This document shows, one piece after another, positions 16,042 to 25,027 of a stretch of DNA of 64,000 nt. The translations under genes and the position numbers were made by a program. The stretch comes from Pseudomonas yamanorum (GTDB lineage Bacteria > Pseudomonadota > Gammaproteobacteria > Pseudomonadales > Pseudomonadaceae), in NCBI RefSeq assembly GCF_013386765.1, contig NZ_JACARE010000045.1:35743-99742 (forward strand), given 5' to 3'. Each line of letters opens with the position of its first letter. The stretch's first letter is position 1. The notes below the pieces were generated by a model. The model was given only the letters and a program-made list of their open reading frames with translations, made no database searches and was not told the DNA's origin.

Positions 16042-16150
16042 GGGGATTTGATATTTATCTGGCTCATGTCATTTAGCAGTGAAGTGGGCTTTATTCATGA
16101 TTGCTGTCGGCCGGAGAATGGGTAACCCCCATTGATTCGGAGTGATCGTG

Positions 16151-17077
16151 ATGCCTGTTTCTACCGTGGCTGCGCTGCAAATCGGTTCCTTGCCCGGTGG
16201 CAAGGCCGAGACCCTGGAACAGATCCTGTCTTACGAGGACGAAATCCTGCGCAGCGGTGCGCAACTGGTGGTGATGCCTGAAGCCTTGCTCGGCGGTTAC
16301 CCAAAGGGTGAAGGGTTTGGCACCCAGTTGGGTTATCGCCTGCCTGAAGGCCGTGAGGCCTTTGCCCGTTATTTTGCCAACGCGATTGACGTGCCGGGTG
16401 CCGAGACCGAGGCGCTGGCCGGATTGTCGGCGCGTACCGGGGCGAGCCTGGTGCTGGGTGTGATCGAGCGCAGTGGCAGCACCCTGTATTGCACGGTGCT
16501 GTATTTCGAGCCAGTGGGCGGGTTGGTGGCCAAGCATCGCAAGTTGATGCCCACCGGCACGGAGAGGCTGATCTGGGGCAAGGGCGATGGCTCGACGTTG
16601 CCGGTGATTGATTCGGCGGTGGGGCGCATTGGCGGCGCTGTGTGCTGGGAGAACATGATGCCGTTGCTGCGCACGGCGATGTACGCCAAGGGCGTGGAAG
16701 TGTGGTGCGCGCCGACGGTGGATGAGCGCGAAATGTGGCAGGTGAGCATGCGGCATATCGCCCATGAGGGCCGGTGTTTTGTGGTCAGCGCGTGCCAGGT
16801 GCAGGCGTCGCCCGCGGCGTTGGGGGTGGAGATTGCCAACTGGCCGGCGGAACGGCCGCTGATTGCCGGTGGCAGTGTGATCGTCGGGCCCATGGGTGAC
16901 GTTATTGCCGGGCCCTTGCTCGGTGGCGCGGGGTTGCTGGTGGCGCGGATTGATACTGATGATCTGGTGCGGGCGCGGTATGACTATGATGTGGTTGGGC
17001 ATTATGCCCGGCCTGACATTTTTGAGTTGAGCGTGGATGAACGGGCTAAGCCGGGGGTGCGGTTTATTGCTGATTGA
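16151..17077 (+). CDS. Nitrilase-superfamily carbon-nitrogen hydrolase
   Basis: 308 residues from ATG 16151 (GGAG 8 nt upstream). The catalytic triad is Glu44 in VVMPEALLGGY, Lys131 in KHRKLMPTGTER and Cys165 in GGAVCWENMMP. The CWEN signature and HRKLMPTGTER loop are those of true nitrilases (branch 1: aliphatic or arylaceto-nitrilases converting R-CN to R-COOH plus ammonia) rather than amidases. It follows the LysR gene on the same strand. The substrate, for example indole- or aryl-acetonitrile, cannot be decided. The stop codon is followed at once by a dispersed repeat (17078). Confidence 0.87.
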   Translation: MPVSTVAALQIGSLPGGKAETLEQILSYEDEILRSGAQLVVMPEALLGGYPKGEGFGTQLGYRLPEGREAFARYFANAIDVPGAETEALAGLSARTGASLVLGVIERSGSTLYCTVLYFEPVGGLVAKHRKLMPTGTERLIWGKGDGSTLPVIDSAVGRIGGAVCWENMMPLLRTAMYAKGVEVWCAPTVDEREMWQVSMRHIAHEGRCFVVSACQVQASPAALGVEIANWPAERPLIAGGSVIVGPMGDVIAGPLLGGAGLLVARIDTDDLVRARYDYDVVGHYARPDIFELSVDERAKPGVRFIAD

Positions 17078-17169
17078 GTGCATATCCGTTGCTGCGGTGA
17101 CGGCGGCTTAGGGTTGCGCTCTTACAGCGTGTCACTTTTGGCAAACGCCCGGAATGCCGGCCCAGCCAA
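17078..17169 (+). repeat. Dispersed 3'-flanking repeat, copy A
   Basis: Begins GTGCATATCCGTT immediately after the nitrilase stop and contains CTCTTACAGCG, GTCACTTTTGGCAAACGCCC and GGAATGCCGGCCCAGCCAA. A second copy follows the LysR gene at 63554. Non-coding; origin unknown. Confidence 0.8.
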
Positions 17170-17196
17170 TCTGAAGCTGAATCAGAGCTGCTTTTC

Positions 17197-17283
17197 TGTG
17201 GGAGCTGGCTTGCCTGCGATGCAGACACCTCGGTGTATCAGGTACTCCCAGTTGATGCCATCGCAGGCAAGCCAGCTCCCACA
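17197..17283. repeat. REPIN-type palindrome (REP pair), 87 bp
   Basis: TGTGGGAGCTGGCTTGCC and its complement bracket an internal segment with CACCTCGGTGTATCAGGTA. The same outer arms and nearly the same loop occur at 21665 and 63819. Together with the repeat at 17078 this accounts for most of the 240-bp gap before the acetyltransferase gene. Confidence 0.9.
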
Positions 17284-17317
17284 GTTGACCGTGCCCGCTT
17301 TGGCTTTTGATTTTGCT

Positions 17318-17878
17318 CTACAACACTGACGCCCCCCGAATCCTCAGCCATTCCTCGCGGGTAATTTCCCAGATCTCCCGTGGGAAATTACCTTCGACAA
17401 ATTGCCCCTCGTCGGTCCCGACCAACCGCATCCCCGTACGCTCGGAAATCCTGCGCGAGGCCAGGTTCGGCGCTGCCTTGGGCACGCGCATCAAAGGCCG
17501 CCCCAGCACCTCAAACCAATACTCGGTCACCGCCGCACTGGCCTCGGCCATCAACCCCTGGCCCTGCCATTGCGGCGCGAGCCAAAAGCCGCGGTTGTTG
17601 TCCACCTCATCCATCAGGCTGACATTACCGATCAACCCCCCGGGCGCGCTTTTCAGGCGGATCGACCAATGCCACTCCTCACCCCGCGCCATGGCCGGCA
17701 ACGCGACATTCTCCAGATAGCTGCGTGCGCCATCCGCCGGGTACGGCCAGGGCACCAGGGCGTTCAGATAACGCACCACTTCCCAGTGAGGAAATTGCTG
17801 CTGCACGCCCTCGGCATCTTCGAGGGTCAGTGGCCGCAGGATCAGGCGTTCGGTATACAGCGTAGGCAGGGCGTCCAT
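17318..17878 (-). CDS. GNAT-family N-acetyltransferase
   Basis: 186 residues from ATG 17878; upstream in-frame codons lie inside the preceding lipoprotein gene. Features of the RimJ/RimL type (Acetyltransf_3) are TERLILRPLTLEDAEGV at the start, the acyl-CoA binding strand and loop GFWLAPQWQGQGLMAEA (the Q/RxxGxG/A motif as QWQGQG), and VPKAAPNLASRRISERTGM. Members acetylate protein N-termini or small amines. The gene starts 4 bp after the LEA-lipoprotein stop, so the two are co-transcribed. Substrate unknown. Confidence 0.88.
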   Translation of the reverse strand: MDALPTLYTERLILRPLTLEDAEGVQQQFPHWEVVRYLNALVPWPYPADGARSYLENVALPAMARGEEWHWSIRLKSAPGGLIGNVSLMDEVDNNRGFWLAPQWQGQGLMAEASAAVTEYWFEVLGRPLMRVPKAAPNLASRRISERTGMRLVGTDEGQFVEGNFPREIWEITREEWLRIRGASVL

Positions 17879-17882
17879 GTCG

Positions 17883-18344
17883 TTACCAGGTGGCAGTGTT
17901 GGGGAAGTCCAGTGTCCCGCGATCCACAAAGCGCATGGTGCCAAACAGGCCACCCGCCAGTTTTCCGCGCAACACGTAGGGCAGGTTATTCAAACTCTGG
18001 GTCTGGCTCAAGCCGAGGGTCTGGCGCAGCACGGAAAACGCCGAAACACTCACCGGCACCGTCAGCAACGTCTCGGAAAAGCGTGGAATCGAACCACGCT
18101 GGTCACTCACCCCGGAAGCCAGGGGCCGGCCATTGACCTCCAGGTCCAGGGCCACGCCGTCGTAGTCGATCGCGGTTTCATTCGGGTTTTGCACCCGTAT
18201 TTTCACCGCGAAACGTACCTCGAGGTCCTGGCTTTGCAGCGGCTCGATGCCCACCACGTTGATGTTCAGCGGGTCGCGGTTGGGGAACAGCGCGCAGGCG
18301 CTCAGGCTGAGTAGCAGCAGTGACAGGACCATGAGCTTGCGCAT
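17883..18344 (-). CDS. LEA type 2 (WHy-domain) lipoprotein
   Basis: 153 residues. The N-terminus is a lipoprotein signal with lipobox LSAC (Cys17), so the mature protein is lipid-anchored, probably to the outer membrane. The rest is a single WHy/LEA14-like beta-sandwich domain (LEVRFAVKIRVQNPNETAI, then YDGVALDLEVNGRPLASG). Such domains are linked to desiccation and stress protection, and in Pseudomonas the function is uncharacterised. The gene lies 13 bp downstream of the permease gene and upstream of the acetyltransferase on the same strand. Confidence 0.85.
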   Translation of the reverse strand: MRKLMVLSLLLLSLSACALFPNRDPLNINVVGIEPLQSQDLEVRFAVKIRVQNPNETAIDYDGVALDLEVNGRPLASGVSDQRGSIPRFSETLLTVPVSVSAFSVLRQTLGLSQTQSLNNLPYVLRGKLAGGLFGTMRFVDRGTLDFPNTATW

Positions 18345-18357
18345 AAAACGGGTTCTC

Positions 18358-19785
18358 CTAGTGCGTGACGTCCGGGTCCTGCATCACCTTGAGGGTGGAG
18401 GCTTCCGGATCGAATTCATCTTCTTCCAACTCTATGAACTCCTCAGGCAGGAAGATGTTCAGCAAGATAGCGCAGAACGCCCCCACGGTGATCGGCGACT
18501 CGAAGATGTTGTGCAGCGCCTTGGGCAGCTCGCGCAGCACTTCCGGCACGGCGGCCACACCCAGGCCCATGCCCAGGGAGATCGCCACGATCAGCACATT
18601 GCGCCGGTGCAGGCCGGCCTCGGCGAGGATCTTGATCCCGGCCACCGCCACGGTGCCGAACATGATCAGCGTGGCGCCGCCCAGTACCGGCTTGGGCATC
18701 AGTTGCAACACCGCGCCGATCATCGGGAACAGGCCCAGCAGCACCAGCACCCCGGCAATGAAGTACGCCACGTAACGGCTGGCCACGCCGGTCAACTGGA
18801 TCACCCCGTTGTTCTGGGCGAAGGTCACCATCGGCAGGCTGTTGAAGGTGGCCGCCATCACCGAGTTGAGGCCGTCGGCCAGCAAGCCGGACTTGATGCG
18901 CTTGATGTACAGCGGGCCCTTGACCGGCTGTTGGGAGATCATCGAGTTGGCGGTCAGGTCACCGGCCGCTTCCAGGGGCGAAATCAGGAAGATCACCGCC
19001 ACCGGGATAAACGCCACCCAGTCGAACGAGAAACCGTACTTGAACGGCACCGGCACGCTGATCAACGGCAGTTGGGGCAGGGCGCCCAGGTCGACGCGGC
19101 CCATCCACCAGGCCACGACGAAGCCCAGGGTCAGGCCGATCACGATCGAACCCAGGCGCAGGAACGGGTTGTTGAAGCGGTTGAGTACCACGATAGTGAG
19201 CAGTACCAAAGCCGCCAGGCCCATGTTGCCGGCGGCGCCGAGGTCGCTGGCACCATATCCGCCAGCCATGTCGGTGACGGCCACCTTGATCAGCGACAAC
19301 CCCATCAGGGTAATGATGGTGCCGGTGACCACCGGGGTGATCAGCTTGCGCAGCTTGCCGATGAACTGGCTGAGTACCACTTCGATAAACGCCGCGAAGA
19401 AGCAGATGCCGAAGATCGTCGACAGAATCTCATCGGTGCCGCCGCCCCGGGCCTTGACCATGAAGCCGGCGCTGAGGATCACGCTGATAAACGAAAAGCT
19501 GGTGCCTTGCAGACACAGCAACCCGGAACCCACCGGGCCGAACTTGCGAGCCTGCACAAAGGTGCCGAGCCCCGACACGAACAACGCCATGCTCACCAGA
19601 TAGGGCACTTCGCTTTCCAGGCCCAGCACGCCACCGACGATCAGCGTCGGGGTGATGATGCCGACAAAGCTGGCCAGCACATGCTGCAGGGCGGCAAAGA
19701 TCGCGGCGCTGAAGTGCGGACGGTCGTCGAGGCCGTAGATCAGGTCGGATTTATAACGGGGGCGAGGGGTTTGAACGTCAGACAA
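18358..19785 (-). CDS. NCS2 nucleobase:cation symporter (xanthine/uracil permease, XanP-like)
   Basis: 475 residues with about 14 membrane segments. NCS2 signatures are YGLDDRPHFSAAIFAALQHV at the start, GPVGSGLLCLQGTSFSFI, SPLEAAGDLTANSMISQQPV and NSLPMVTFAQNNGVIQLTGV, the last being the family QNNGV motif. It resembles the E. coli xanthine permease XanP along its full length, so xanthine or another purine is the likely substrate, imported with protons. The C-terminus is unusually acidic (EEFIELEEDEFDPEAS). It heads a minus-strand unit with the LEA lipoprotein and acetyltransferase. The 235-bp gap upstream, to the chemoreceptor gene, shows no riboswitch I can recognise. Confidence 0.87.
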   Translation of the reverse strand: MSDVQTPRPRYKSDLIYGLDDRPHFSAAIFAALQHVLASFVGIITPTLIVGGVLGLESEVPYLVSMALFVSGLGTFVQARKFGPVGSGLLCLQGTSFSFISVILSAGFMVKARGGGTDEILSTIFGICFFAAFIEVVLSQFIGKLRKLITPVVTGTIITLMGLSLIKVAVTDMAGGYGASDLGAAGNMGLAALVLLTIVVLNRFNNPFLRLGSIVIGLTLGFVVAWWMGRVDLGALPQLPLISVPVPFKYGFSFDWVAFIPVAVIFLISPLEAAGDLTANSMISQQPVKGPLYIKRIKSGLLADGLNSVMAATFNSLPMVTFAQNNGVIQLTGVASRYVAYFIAGVLVLLGLFPMIGAVLQLMPKPVLGGATLIMFGTVAVAGIKILAEAGLHRRNVLIVAISLGMGLGVAAVPEVLRELPKALHNIFESPITVGAFCAILLNIFLPEEFIELEEDEFDPEASTLKVMQDPDVTH

Positions 19786-20020
19786 AATACGGGCCCGATT
19801 AGGAAAAAGGAGGCGCAGGATGCCAGAAAGTGCCAGTTGTCAGAAGTGTGGAAATATATTTCTAAAGACCCTCGATTAAATCCCCATGCCTGCCGATATC
19901 TCCTATAGGCCCACATACCTATTACAACAGTGGTGCCAATCGGTCAGAGCCGCGCGTTGACGCAGGCTGGCCGTGTCGCGGCAGGGATGCTCGCAGCCAC
20001 TACTTCTGAGAGCGCCCCCT

Positions 20021-21646
20021 ATGTCCCTCCGCCAGTTGAATATCGCCCCTCGGGCTTTCCTTGGTTTTGCCTTCATTGCGTTACTCGTCATTGTGCTGGG
20101 GGTGTTTGCAGCCAACCGCATGACCCTGATCCGTCAGGCGTCGGTGGACATGGGCGCGAACCAACTGCCCAGCGTCGGCTATCTGGCCACCATGACCGAG
20201 AACGTCCTGCGCCTGCGGATATTGTCGTTTCGCGTCCTGGTGAACCGTGAGCCGGCCGCGCTGGATGAGGCACGTACCCGTATGGGAGTGCTGGAAGGCA
20301 AGGTCAAGACTGCCCAGGCTGCCTATGCCGCCATGCCCGCCGGGGATGAAGAGGCTGCGCTGTACAAGACGTTCGCCCTTACGCTCGATAATTACCTCAA
20401 GGCTCAGGCTGAGATGGTGAGTTTTTCGCAGCAGAACAAAGTGGAAGAGATGCGCGCGCTGATCAACAGCCGCATCAAGGACGGTACCGACCAAATGGGC
20501 GAGCAGCTGAATAAGTTGATCGCCATCAACGCTGCCGATGCCAAGCAGGCCGGTGACGAAGCCGGGAAAAGTTATCAGGACGCCATCACCGGGATCATCG
20601 TCGTCTCGGTCGTTGCGGCGTTGATGACCGTGTTGCTGGCATGGCTGCTGACCCGCAGCATCGTGACCCCTTTGCGCAAAGCCCTGGAAGTCGCCGAAAC
20701 CATCGCTGGCGGTAACCTGAGCAAAGTGATCGAGGACGACGGCAAAGACGAGCCGGCCCGCCTGATCGGCGCCTTGGCCGCTATGCAAAGCAACCTGCGC
20801 CAGACCATCCAGCACATCGCTGGCTCGGCCACGCAGTTGGCCTCGGCAGCCGAAGAACTCAGCGCCGTTACCGAAGAAGCGTCCAAGGGCTTGCAACAAC
20901 AGAACAACGAAATCGACCAGGCCGCCACCGCGGTGAACGAGATGACCGCCGCCGTGGAAGAAGTGGCGCGCAATGCGGTGTCCACCTCCGAGGCTTCCAG
21001 CCAGTCCAACCAGGCTGCGCGGGAAGGGCGCGACCGTGTGGTGGAAACCGTGGGCGCGATCCAGACCATGACCCAGGACGTACAAAACACCTCGGTGCTG
21101 ATCGAAGGCCTGGCCACTCAGGGTCGTGACATTGGCAAGGTGCTGGACGTGATTCGCGCGATTGCCGAGCAGACCAACCTGCTGGCGCTCAACGCGGCGA
21201 TTGAAGCGGCGCGTGCCGGGGAAGCCGGGCGTGGCTTCGCGGTGGTGGCGGACGAAGTACGGGCCTTGGCCCATCGCACCGCGCAGTCGACCCAGGAAAT
21301 CGAAAAAATGGTCGCCGGCATCCAGAGCGGCACCGGTGAAGCCGTGCAGTCCATGCAGCAGAGTAACCAGCGCACCCAAAGCACCCTGGAAATCGCCCGG
21401 GCCGCCGGTGTGGCGCTGGAGCAGATCACCCAGTCCATCAGCCTGATCAACGAGCGCAACCTGGTGATCGCCAGCGCCTCTGAGGAGCAGGCCCAGGTGT
21501 CCCGCGAGGTGGATCGCAACCTGGTGAACATCCGCGACCTGGCCACCCAGTCGGCAGCGGGTGCCAACCAGACCTCAGCCGCCAGTCACGAACTGTCGCG
21601 CCTGGCGGTGGATTTGAACGCGATGGTGGCGCGCTTCGTCATCTGA
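20021..21646 (+). CDS. Methyl-accepting chemotaxis protein (4-helix-bundle sensor)
   Basis: 541 residues from ATG 20021 (MSLRQLNIAPRAFLG). Transmembrane helix 1 is at about 12-31, a periplasmic four-helix-bundle ligand domain at about 35-187, helix 2 at about 188-212, then HAMP (SIVTPLRKALEVAETIAGG). The methylation helices surround the signalling hairpin near residues 376-415, with the invariant EQTNLLALNAAIEAARAGE. There is no CheR-binding pentapeptide at the C-terminus. Receptors of this type in Pseudomonas bind amino acids, organic acids or polyamines; the ligand here is unknown. It is divergent from the xanthine permease gene, which may or may not be meaningful. Confidence 0.95.
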   Translation: MSLRQLNIAPRAFLGFAFIALLVIVLGVFAANRMTLIRQASVDMGANQLPSVGYLATMTENVLRLRILSFRVLVNREPAALDEARTRMGVLEGKVKTAQAAYAAMPAGDEEAALYKTFALTLDNYLKAQAEMVSFSQQNKVEEMRALINSRIKDGTDQMGEQLNKLIAINAADAKQAGDEAGKSYQDAITGIIVVSVVAALMTVLLAWLLTRSIVTPLRKALEVAETIAGGNLSKVIEDDGKDEPARLIGALAAMQSNLRQTIQHIAGSATQLASAAEELSAVTEEASKGLQQQNNEIDQAATAVNEMTAAVEEVARNAVSTSEASSQSNQAAREGRDRVVETVGAIQTMTQDVQNTSVLIEGLATQGRDIGKVLDVIRAIAEQTNLLALNAAIEAARAGEAGRGFAVVADEVRALAHRTAQSTQEIEKMVAGIQSGTGEAVQSMQQSNQRTQSTLEIARAAGVALEQITQSISLINERNLVIASASEEQAQVSREVDRNLVNIRDLATQSAAGANQTSAASHELSRLAVDLNAMVARFVI

Positions 21647-21664
21647 CAGGCACTACACCCCAAA

Positions 21665-21751
21665 TGTGGGAGCTGGCTTGCCTGCGATGCAGACACCTCG
21701 GTGTATCAGGTACACCCGGTTGATGCCATCGCAGGCAAGCCAGCTCCCACA
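21665..21751. repeat. REPIN-type palindrome, 87 bp
   Basis: Same arms and almost the same loop as the copy at 17197, placed in the gap between the convergent chemoreceptor and kguD genes, where it could also act as a transcript-end hairpin. Confidence 0.9.
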
Positions 21752-21755
21752 GTAG

Positions 21756-22733
21756 TCAGTGTTTCCAGGCGGTCGGGTTCACCAGGTTCTTCGGTCGCTC
21801 ACCCGCCAGTGCCGCCAACAGATTGTCCACCGCACACTGGGCCATCGCCTCCCGCGTCTCATGGGTGGCCGATCCGATATGCGGCGTCGCCACCACATTG
21901 TTCAAGCGCAGCAACGGCGAATCATGTTGCAGCGGCTCACGCACGAACACATCCAGCCCCGCCGCGCGAATCGTGCGCTGTTGCAGCGCCTCGATCAGCG
22001 CTTCTTCGTCCACCACCTTGCCCCGGGAGATATTGATAAAGATCGTCTCCGGGCCCATCAGTGCGAACTCTTCAGCGCCAATCAAGCCTTCGGTTTCTGC
22101 CGTCAACGGCAAGGTCAGGCAGACAAAGTCGGCCTCCCGGAGCAGGTCCGGCAGGCTGCGGTACTCCGCACCGAACCGCTGTTCCACCGCAGGCTTTGGC
22201 GAGTGGCTGTGGTAGATCACCGGCATGCCGAAACCGAAGTGCCCACGCTGGGCCAACGCTTCGCCAATCCGGCCCATGCCGATAATGCCCAGGGTCTTGC
22301 CATGCACGTCGCTGCCAAAATGCAGCGGGCCGATGTTCTGGTTCCAGTTGCCGGCGCGCACCATATTGGCCAGTTCCACCACCCGCCGGGCGGTCGCCAG
22401 GATCAGCGCGAAGCCGGTATCGGCGGTGGTTTCAGTCAGTACATCGGGGGTGTTGCTCAGCAGGATGCCGCGTTGGGTCAGGTAGTCGATGTCGTAGTTG
22501 TCGACACCCACCGAGACGCTGGCGACGGCCTCAAGCTTCGGCGCCAGGTCGAGCAGCTTGGCGTCCAAGCGCAGGCTGGCACCGAGCAAGCCTTGGGCGG
22601 CCGGCAAGGCCTCGCGCAGCTTGGCCAGGCCGCTGTCATCCAGCGCCTCGATCAGCGTGACCTCGGCCTGCTCATGCAGGCGCGCCATCAGCGGTGCGGA
22701 GAGTTTCTTGTAGAGCACGACAGACTTTTTCAT
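21756..22733 (-). CDS. kguD: 2-ketogluconate 6-phosphate reductase (D-2-hydroxyacid dehydrogenase family)
   Basis: 325 residues. The Rossmann motif GMGRIG (152-157) and the catalytic trio Arg237 (NISRGKVVDE), Glu266 and His285 (ATPHIGSATH) are all present, as in GhrB/2-ketogluconate reductases. In the Pseudomonas pathway KguD reduces 2-keto-6-phosphogluconate to 6-phosphogluconate with NAD(P)H, feeding the Entner-Doudoroff route. The start ATG overlaps the kguT stop by one base, so it is translationally coupled as last gene of the kguEKTD operon. The pathway assignment rests on the whole operon, which matches P. aeruginosa order. Confidence 0.93.
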   Translation of the reverse strand: MKKSVVLYKKLSAPLMARLHEQAEVTLIEALDDSGLAKLREALPAAQGLLGASLRLDAKLLDLAPKLEAVASVSVGVDNYDIDYLTQRGILLSNTPDVLTETTADTGFALILATARRVVELANMVRAGNWNQNIGPLHFGSDVHGKTLGIIGMGRIGEALAQRGHFGFGMPVIYHSHSPKPAVEQRFGAEYRSLPDLLREADFVCLTLPLTAETEGLIGAEEFALMGPETIFINISRGKVVDEEALIEALQQRTIRAAGLDVFVREPLQHDSPLLRLNNVVATPHIGSATHETREAMAQCAVDNLLAALAGERPKNLVNPTAWKH

Positions 22734-24028
22734 CAGGTCTTTACCTTCAATTCAAGGGAATGCAGCGGGGCGCGTTCGCGGTCACTGGCGCCCGGCTTGA
22801 GAAAGATCGTCAGCACCACCGACACCAGCAGCGCGCCGCTCATCAGCAGGTACGAGGCGCCGGGCGAGCCGGTGCTGCTGTTGAGGTAACCCACCAGGTA
22901 CGAGCCGCCGAACGAGCCGAGGGCGCCCATGCTGTTGATCAGCGCCATGGCGCCGCCGGCGACGTTGGCCGGGAGGATTTCCGGGACGATCGCGAAAAAC
23001 GGTCCGTAAGGCGCATACATGCATGCCCCGGCGATCACCAGCAGGGTGTACGACCACCAGAAATGTTCGGCGCCCAATACGTAGGAGGCATAAAACGCGA
23101 TGGAGGCGATCAGCAGCGGCGGCCACACGAAGCGTTTGCGTTTTTGCAGCTTGTCCGAGCCCCACGACACCACCAGCATGCCGATCACCGCCGCCAGGTA
23201 CGGCAGCGCCGAGAGCCAGCCGGCCTCGACCATGTCCATTTTCAGGCCGGCCTTGAGAATCGACGGCAGCCACAGCACGAAGCCATACACGCCAATGCTC
23301 CAGCAGAAAAACTGCAGCGCCAGGATGATCACCTTGGGCGAGCGGAAGGCTTCGGCGTAGTTCTTCACGGCCTTGATGCCCACCTGTTCTTCGGCCAGCG
23401 CGGTTTCCAGGTCTTTTTTGTGCTGGGCGCTCAGCCACTTGGCATCGGCGGGTTTTTCATCCGCCAGCTTCCACCAGATAAACGCCCACAGCACCGCCGG
23501 CAGGCCTTCGATGATGAACATCCAGCGCCAGCTGAAATGCTGCACCAGATAGCCTGACACCACCGACATCCACATCATGGTCACCGGGTTGCCGAGGATC
23601 AGGAAGGTGTTGGCCCGGGAGCGTTCCGCGCGGGTGAACCAGTGGCACAGGTACACCAGCATCGCCGGCATCACCGCGGCTTCCACCACCCCGAGCATGA
23701 AGCGGATCACGATCAGCATGTAGGCGTTGGACACCATGCCGGTCAGGGTGGCCAGGCCGCCCCAGAGGATCAGGCTGACGAAAATAAGTTTTTTAACGCT
23801 GCGCTTTTGCGCGTAGATCGCGCCGGGCACCTGGAAGAAAAAGTAGCCGAGGAAGAACAGCGCCCCCAGCAATGACGACATGCCCGGGGTGATCATCAGG
23901 TCTTCGGCCATCCCGGAGGCGGCGGCGAAGCCGTAGTTGGCGCGATCCAGGTACGCCAGGCTGTAGGTGATGAACACGATGGGCATGATGTACCACCAAC
24001 GGCGGGTGGCGAGTTTCAACGGTTCCAT
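22733..24028 (-). CDS. kguT: 2-ketogluconate transporter (MFS, anion:cation symporter type)
   Basis: 431 residues with 12 predicted helices in the MFS fold. The anion:cation symporter signature region is RWWYIMPIVFITYSLAYLDR in helix 1 and GYFFFQVPGAIYAQK in helix 2, with a long central cytoplasmic loop (about 190-230). It brings 2-ketogluconate, made in the periplasm by gluconate dehydrogenase, into the cytoplasm for KguK. Flanked by kguK upstream (54-bp gap) and kguD downstream (1-bp overlap). Confidence 0.93.
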   Translation of the reverse strand: MEPLKLATRRWWYIMPIVFITYSLAYLDRANYGFAAASGMAEDLMITPGMSSLLGALFFLGYFFFQVPGAIYAQKRSVKKLIFVSLILWGGLATLTGMVSNAYMLIVIRFMLGVVEAAVMPAMLVYLCHWFTRAERSRANTFLILGNPVTMMWMSVVSGYLVQHFSWRWMFIIEGLPAVLWAFIWWKLADEKPADAKWLSAQHKKDLETALAEEQVGIKAVKNYAEAFRSPKVIILALQFFCWSIGVYGFVLWLPSILKAGLKMDMVEAGWLSALPYLAAVIGMLVVSWGSDKLQKRKRFVWPPLLIASIAFYASYVLGAEHFWWSYTLLVIAGACMYAPYGPFFAIVPEILPANVAGGAMALINSMGALGSFGGSYLVGYLNSSTGSPGASYLLMSGALLVSVVLTIFLKPGASDRERAPLHSLELKVKT

Positions 24029-24082
24029 AGGGTTGCTCCTGAGCTTGTTGTAGTTGTGGCAACAGGTAACGGGTAAATCTGA

Positions 24083-25027
24083 TCAACCGGCTTTTTGCGC
24101 ATGCGGCAAATCGGTCCTGAACGGCAAGCCTTCCATGTCGCCACGGCTCTGCACCGCCCGGCTGCCGATCCAGTTGCCGCGCTGCACCGCCTCGACAAAA
24201 CTGAGGTTTTCCAACAGCGCGCTGATCATGCCCACGGCAAAACCATCGCCGGCGCCGACCGTGTCGACCACCTTGGCCACCGGTACGGCGGCGACGAAAC
24301 CCTGGTCCAGCTGCGTGCGGTAGTACGCGCCGTGAGGGCCGAGCTTGATGGCCACGGCTTCCACGCCCTGGTCCAGGTAGAACGCAGCGATGTCGGCCGG
24401 GTCTTCAAAACCGCTGAGCAAACGGCCTTCGCTCAGGCCCGGCAACACCCAATCCGCCAGGCAGGCGAGGGCGTTGATTTCGCTGATCATGCGTTGCTCA
24501 TTGGCCCACAGGGACGGGCGCAGGTTCGGGTCGAAGGACACGCTGCGGCCAGCCTCGCGCATTTGCGTCATCAACTGGCGCGACAGGTCGCGGGTGGCGT
24601 CCGACAGCGCCGGCGGAATCCCTGTGGCATGCAGGTGCCGGGCTTGCAGCAGCTCGGGCTTGATCGCCTCCACCGACAAGTGGCTGGCGGCCGAGCCACG
24701 GCGGAAGTATTCCACCTGAGGGTCAGCGCCGGCTTCTTCCCGGGACTTGAGTTGAAAACCGGTGGGATGCAGCGGGTCGACCGCCACATGCCGGCAGTCC
24801 AGGCCCTCGTTCTGGAGGGTGTCCACCACAAAGCGCCCGAGGGAGTCGGCGCCCACGCGGCTCAGCCACGCCACGTTGAACCCCAGGCGCGACAGGCCGA
24901 TGGCGACGTTGCTGTCGGCCCCGGCAATGCGCTTGTGAAACTGCGCAACCTGGGCCAGGTCGCCGGTCTGTTCGGCGACAAACATCGCCATGGTTTCACC
25001 AAACGACAGGATATCGATCTCAGACAT
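24083..25027 (-). CDS. kguK: 2-ketogluconate kinase (PfkB family)
   Basis: 314 residues from ATG 25027 (MSEIDILSFGETMAMF); an ATG at 25033 is equally possible, while longer starts lie inside kguE. The PfkB/ribokinase fold is shown by GADSNVAIGLSRLG near the start and the ATP-site signature DTVGAGDGFAVG with the catalytic Asp near the C-terminus. It phosphorylates 2-ketogluconate to 2-keto-6-phosphogluconate. The start overlaps the kguE stop by a few bases, showing tight coupling. Confidence 0.93.
   Translation of the reverse strand: MSEIDILSFGETMAMFVAEQTGDLAQVAQFHKRIAGADSNVAIGLSRLGFNVAWLSRVGADSLGRFVVDTLQNEGLDCRHVAVDPLHPTGFQLKSREEAGADPQVEYFRRGSAASHLSVEAIKPELLQARHLHATGIPPALSDATRDLSRQLMTQMREAGRSVSFDPNLRPSLWANEQRMISEINALACLADWVLPGLSEGRLLSGFEDPADIAAFYLDQGVEAVAIKLGPHGAYYRTQLDQGFVAAVPVAKVVDTVGAGDGFAVGMISALLENLSFVEAVQRGNWIGSRAVQSRGDMEGLPFRTDLPHAQKAG

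Noticed and set aside
17197..17283. Repeats with short palindromic arms as a CRISPR array
   Set aside because: Units are single inverted pairs scattered singly across the window, not regularly spaced direct repeats with spacers, and no cas gene is present.
18247..19908. Plus-strand open frame of 553 codons opposite the xanthine permease
   Set aside because: His/Gln/Asp-rich mirror of the permease; no ribosome site or family.
19786..20020. Purine riboswitch upstream of the xanthine permease
   Set aside because: No three-way junction with the conserved loop sequences could be recognised, and such riboswitches are not usual in Pseudomonas.
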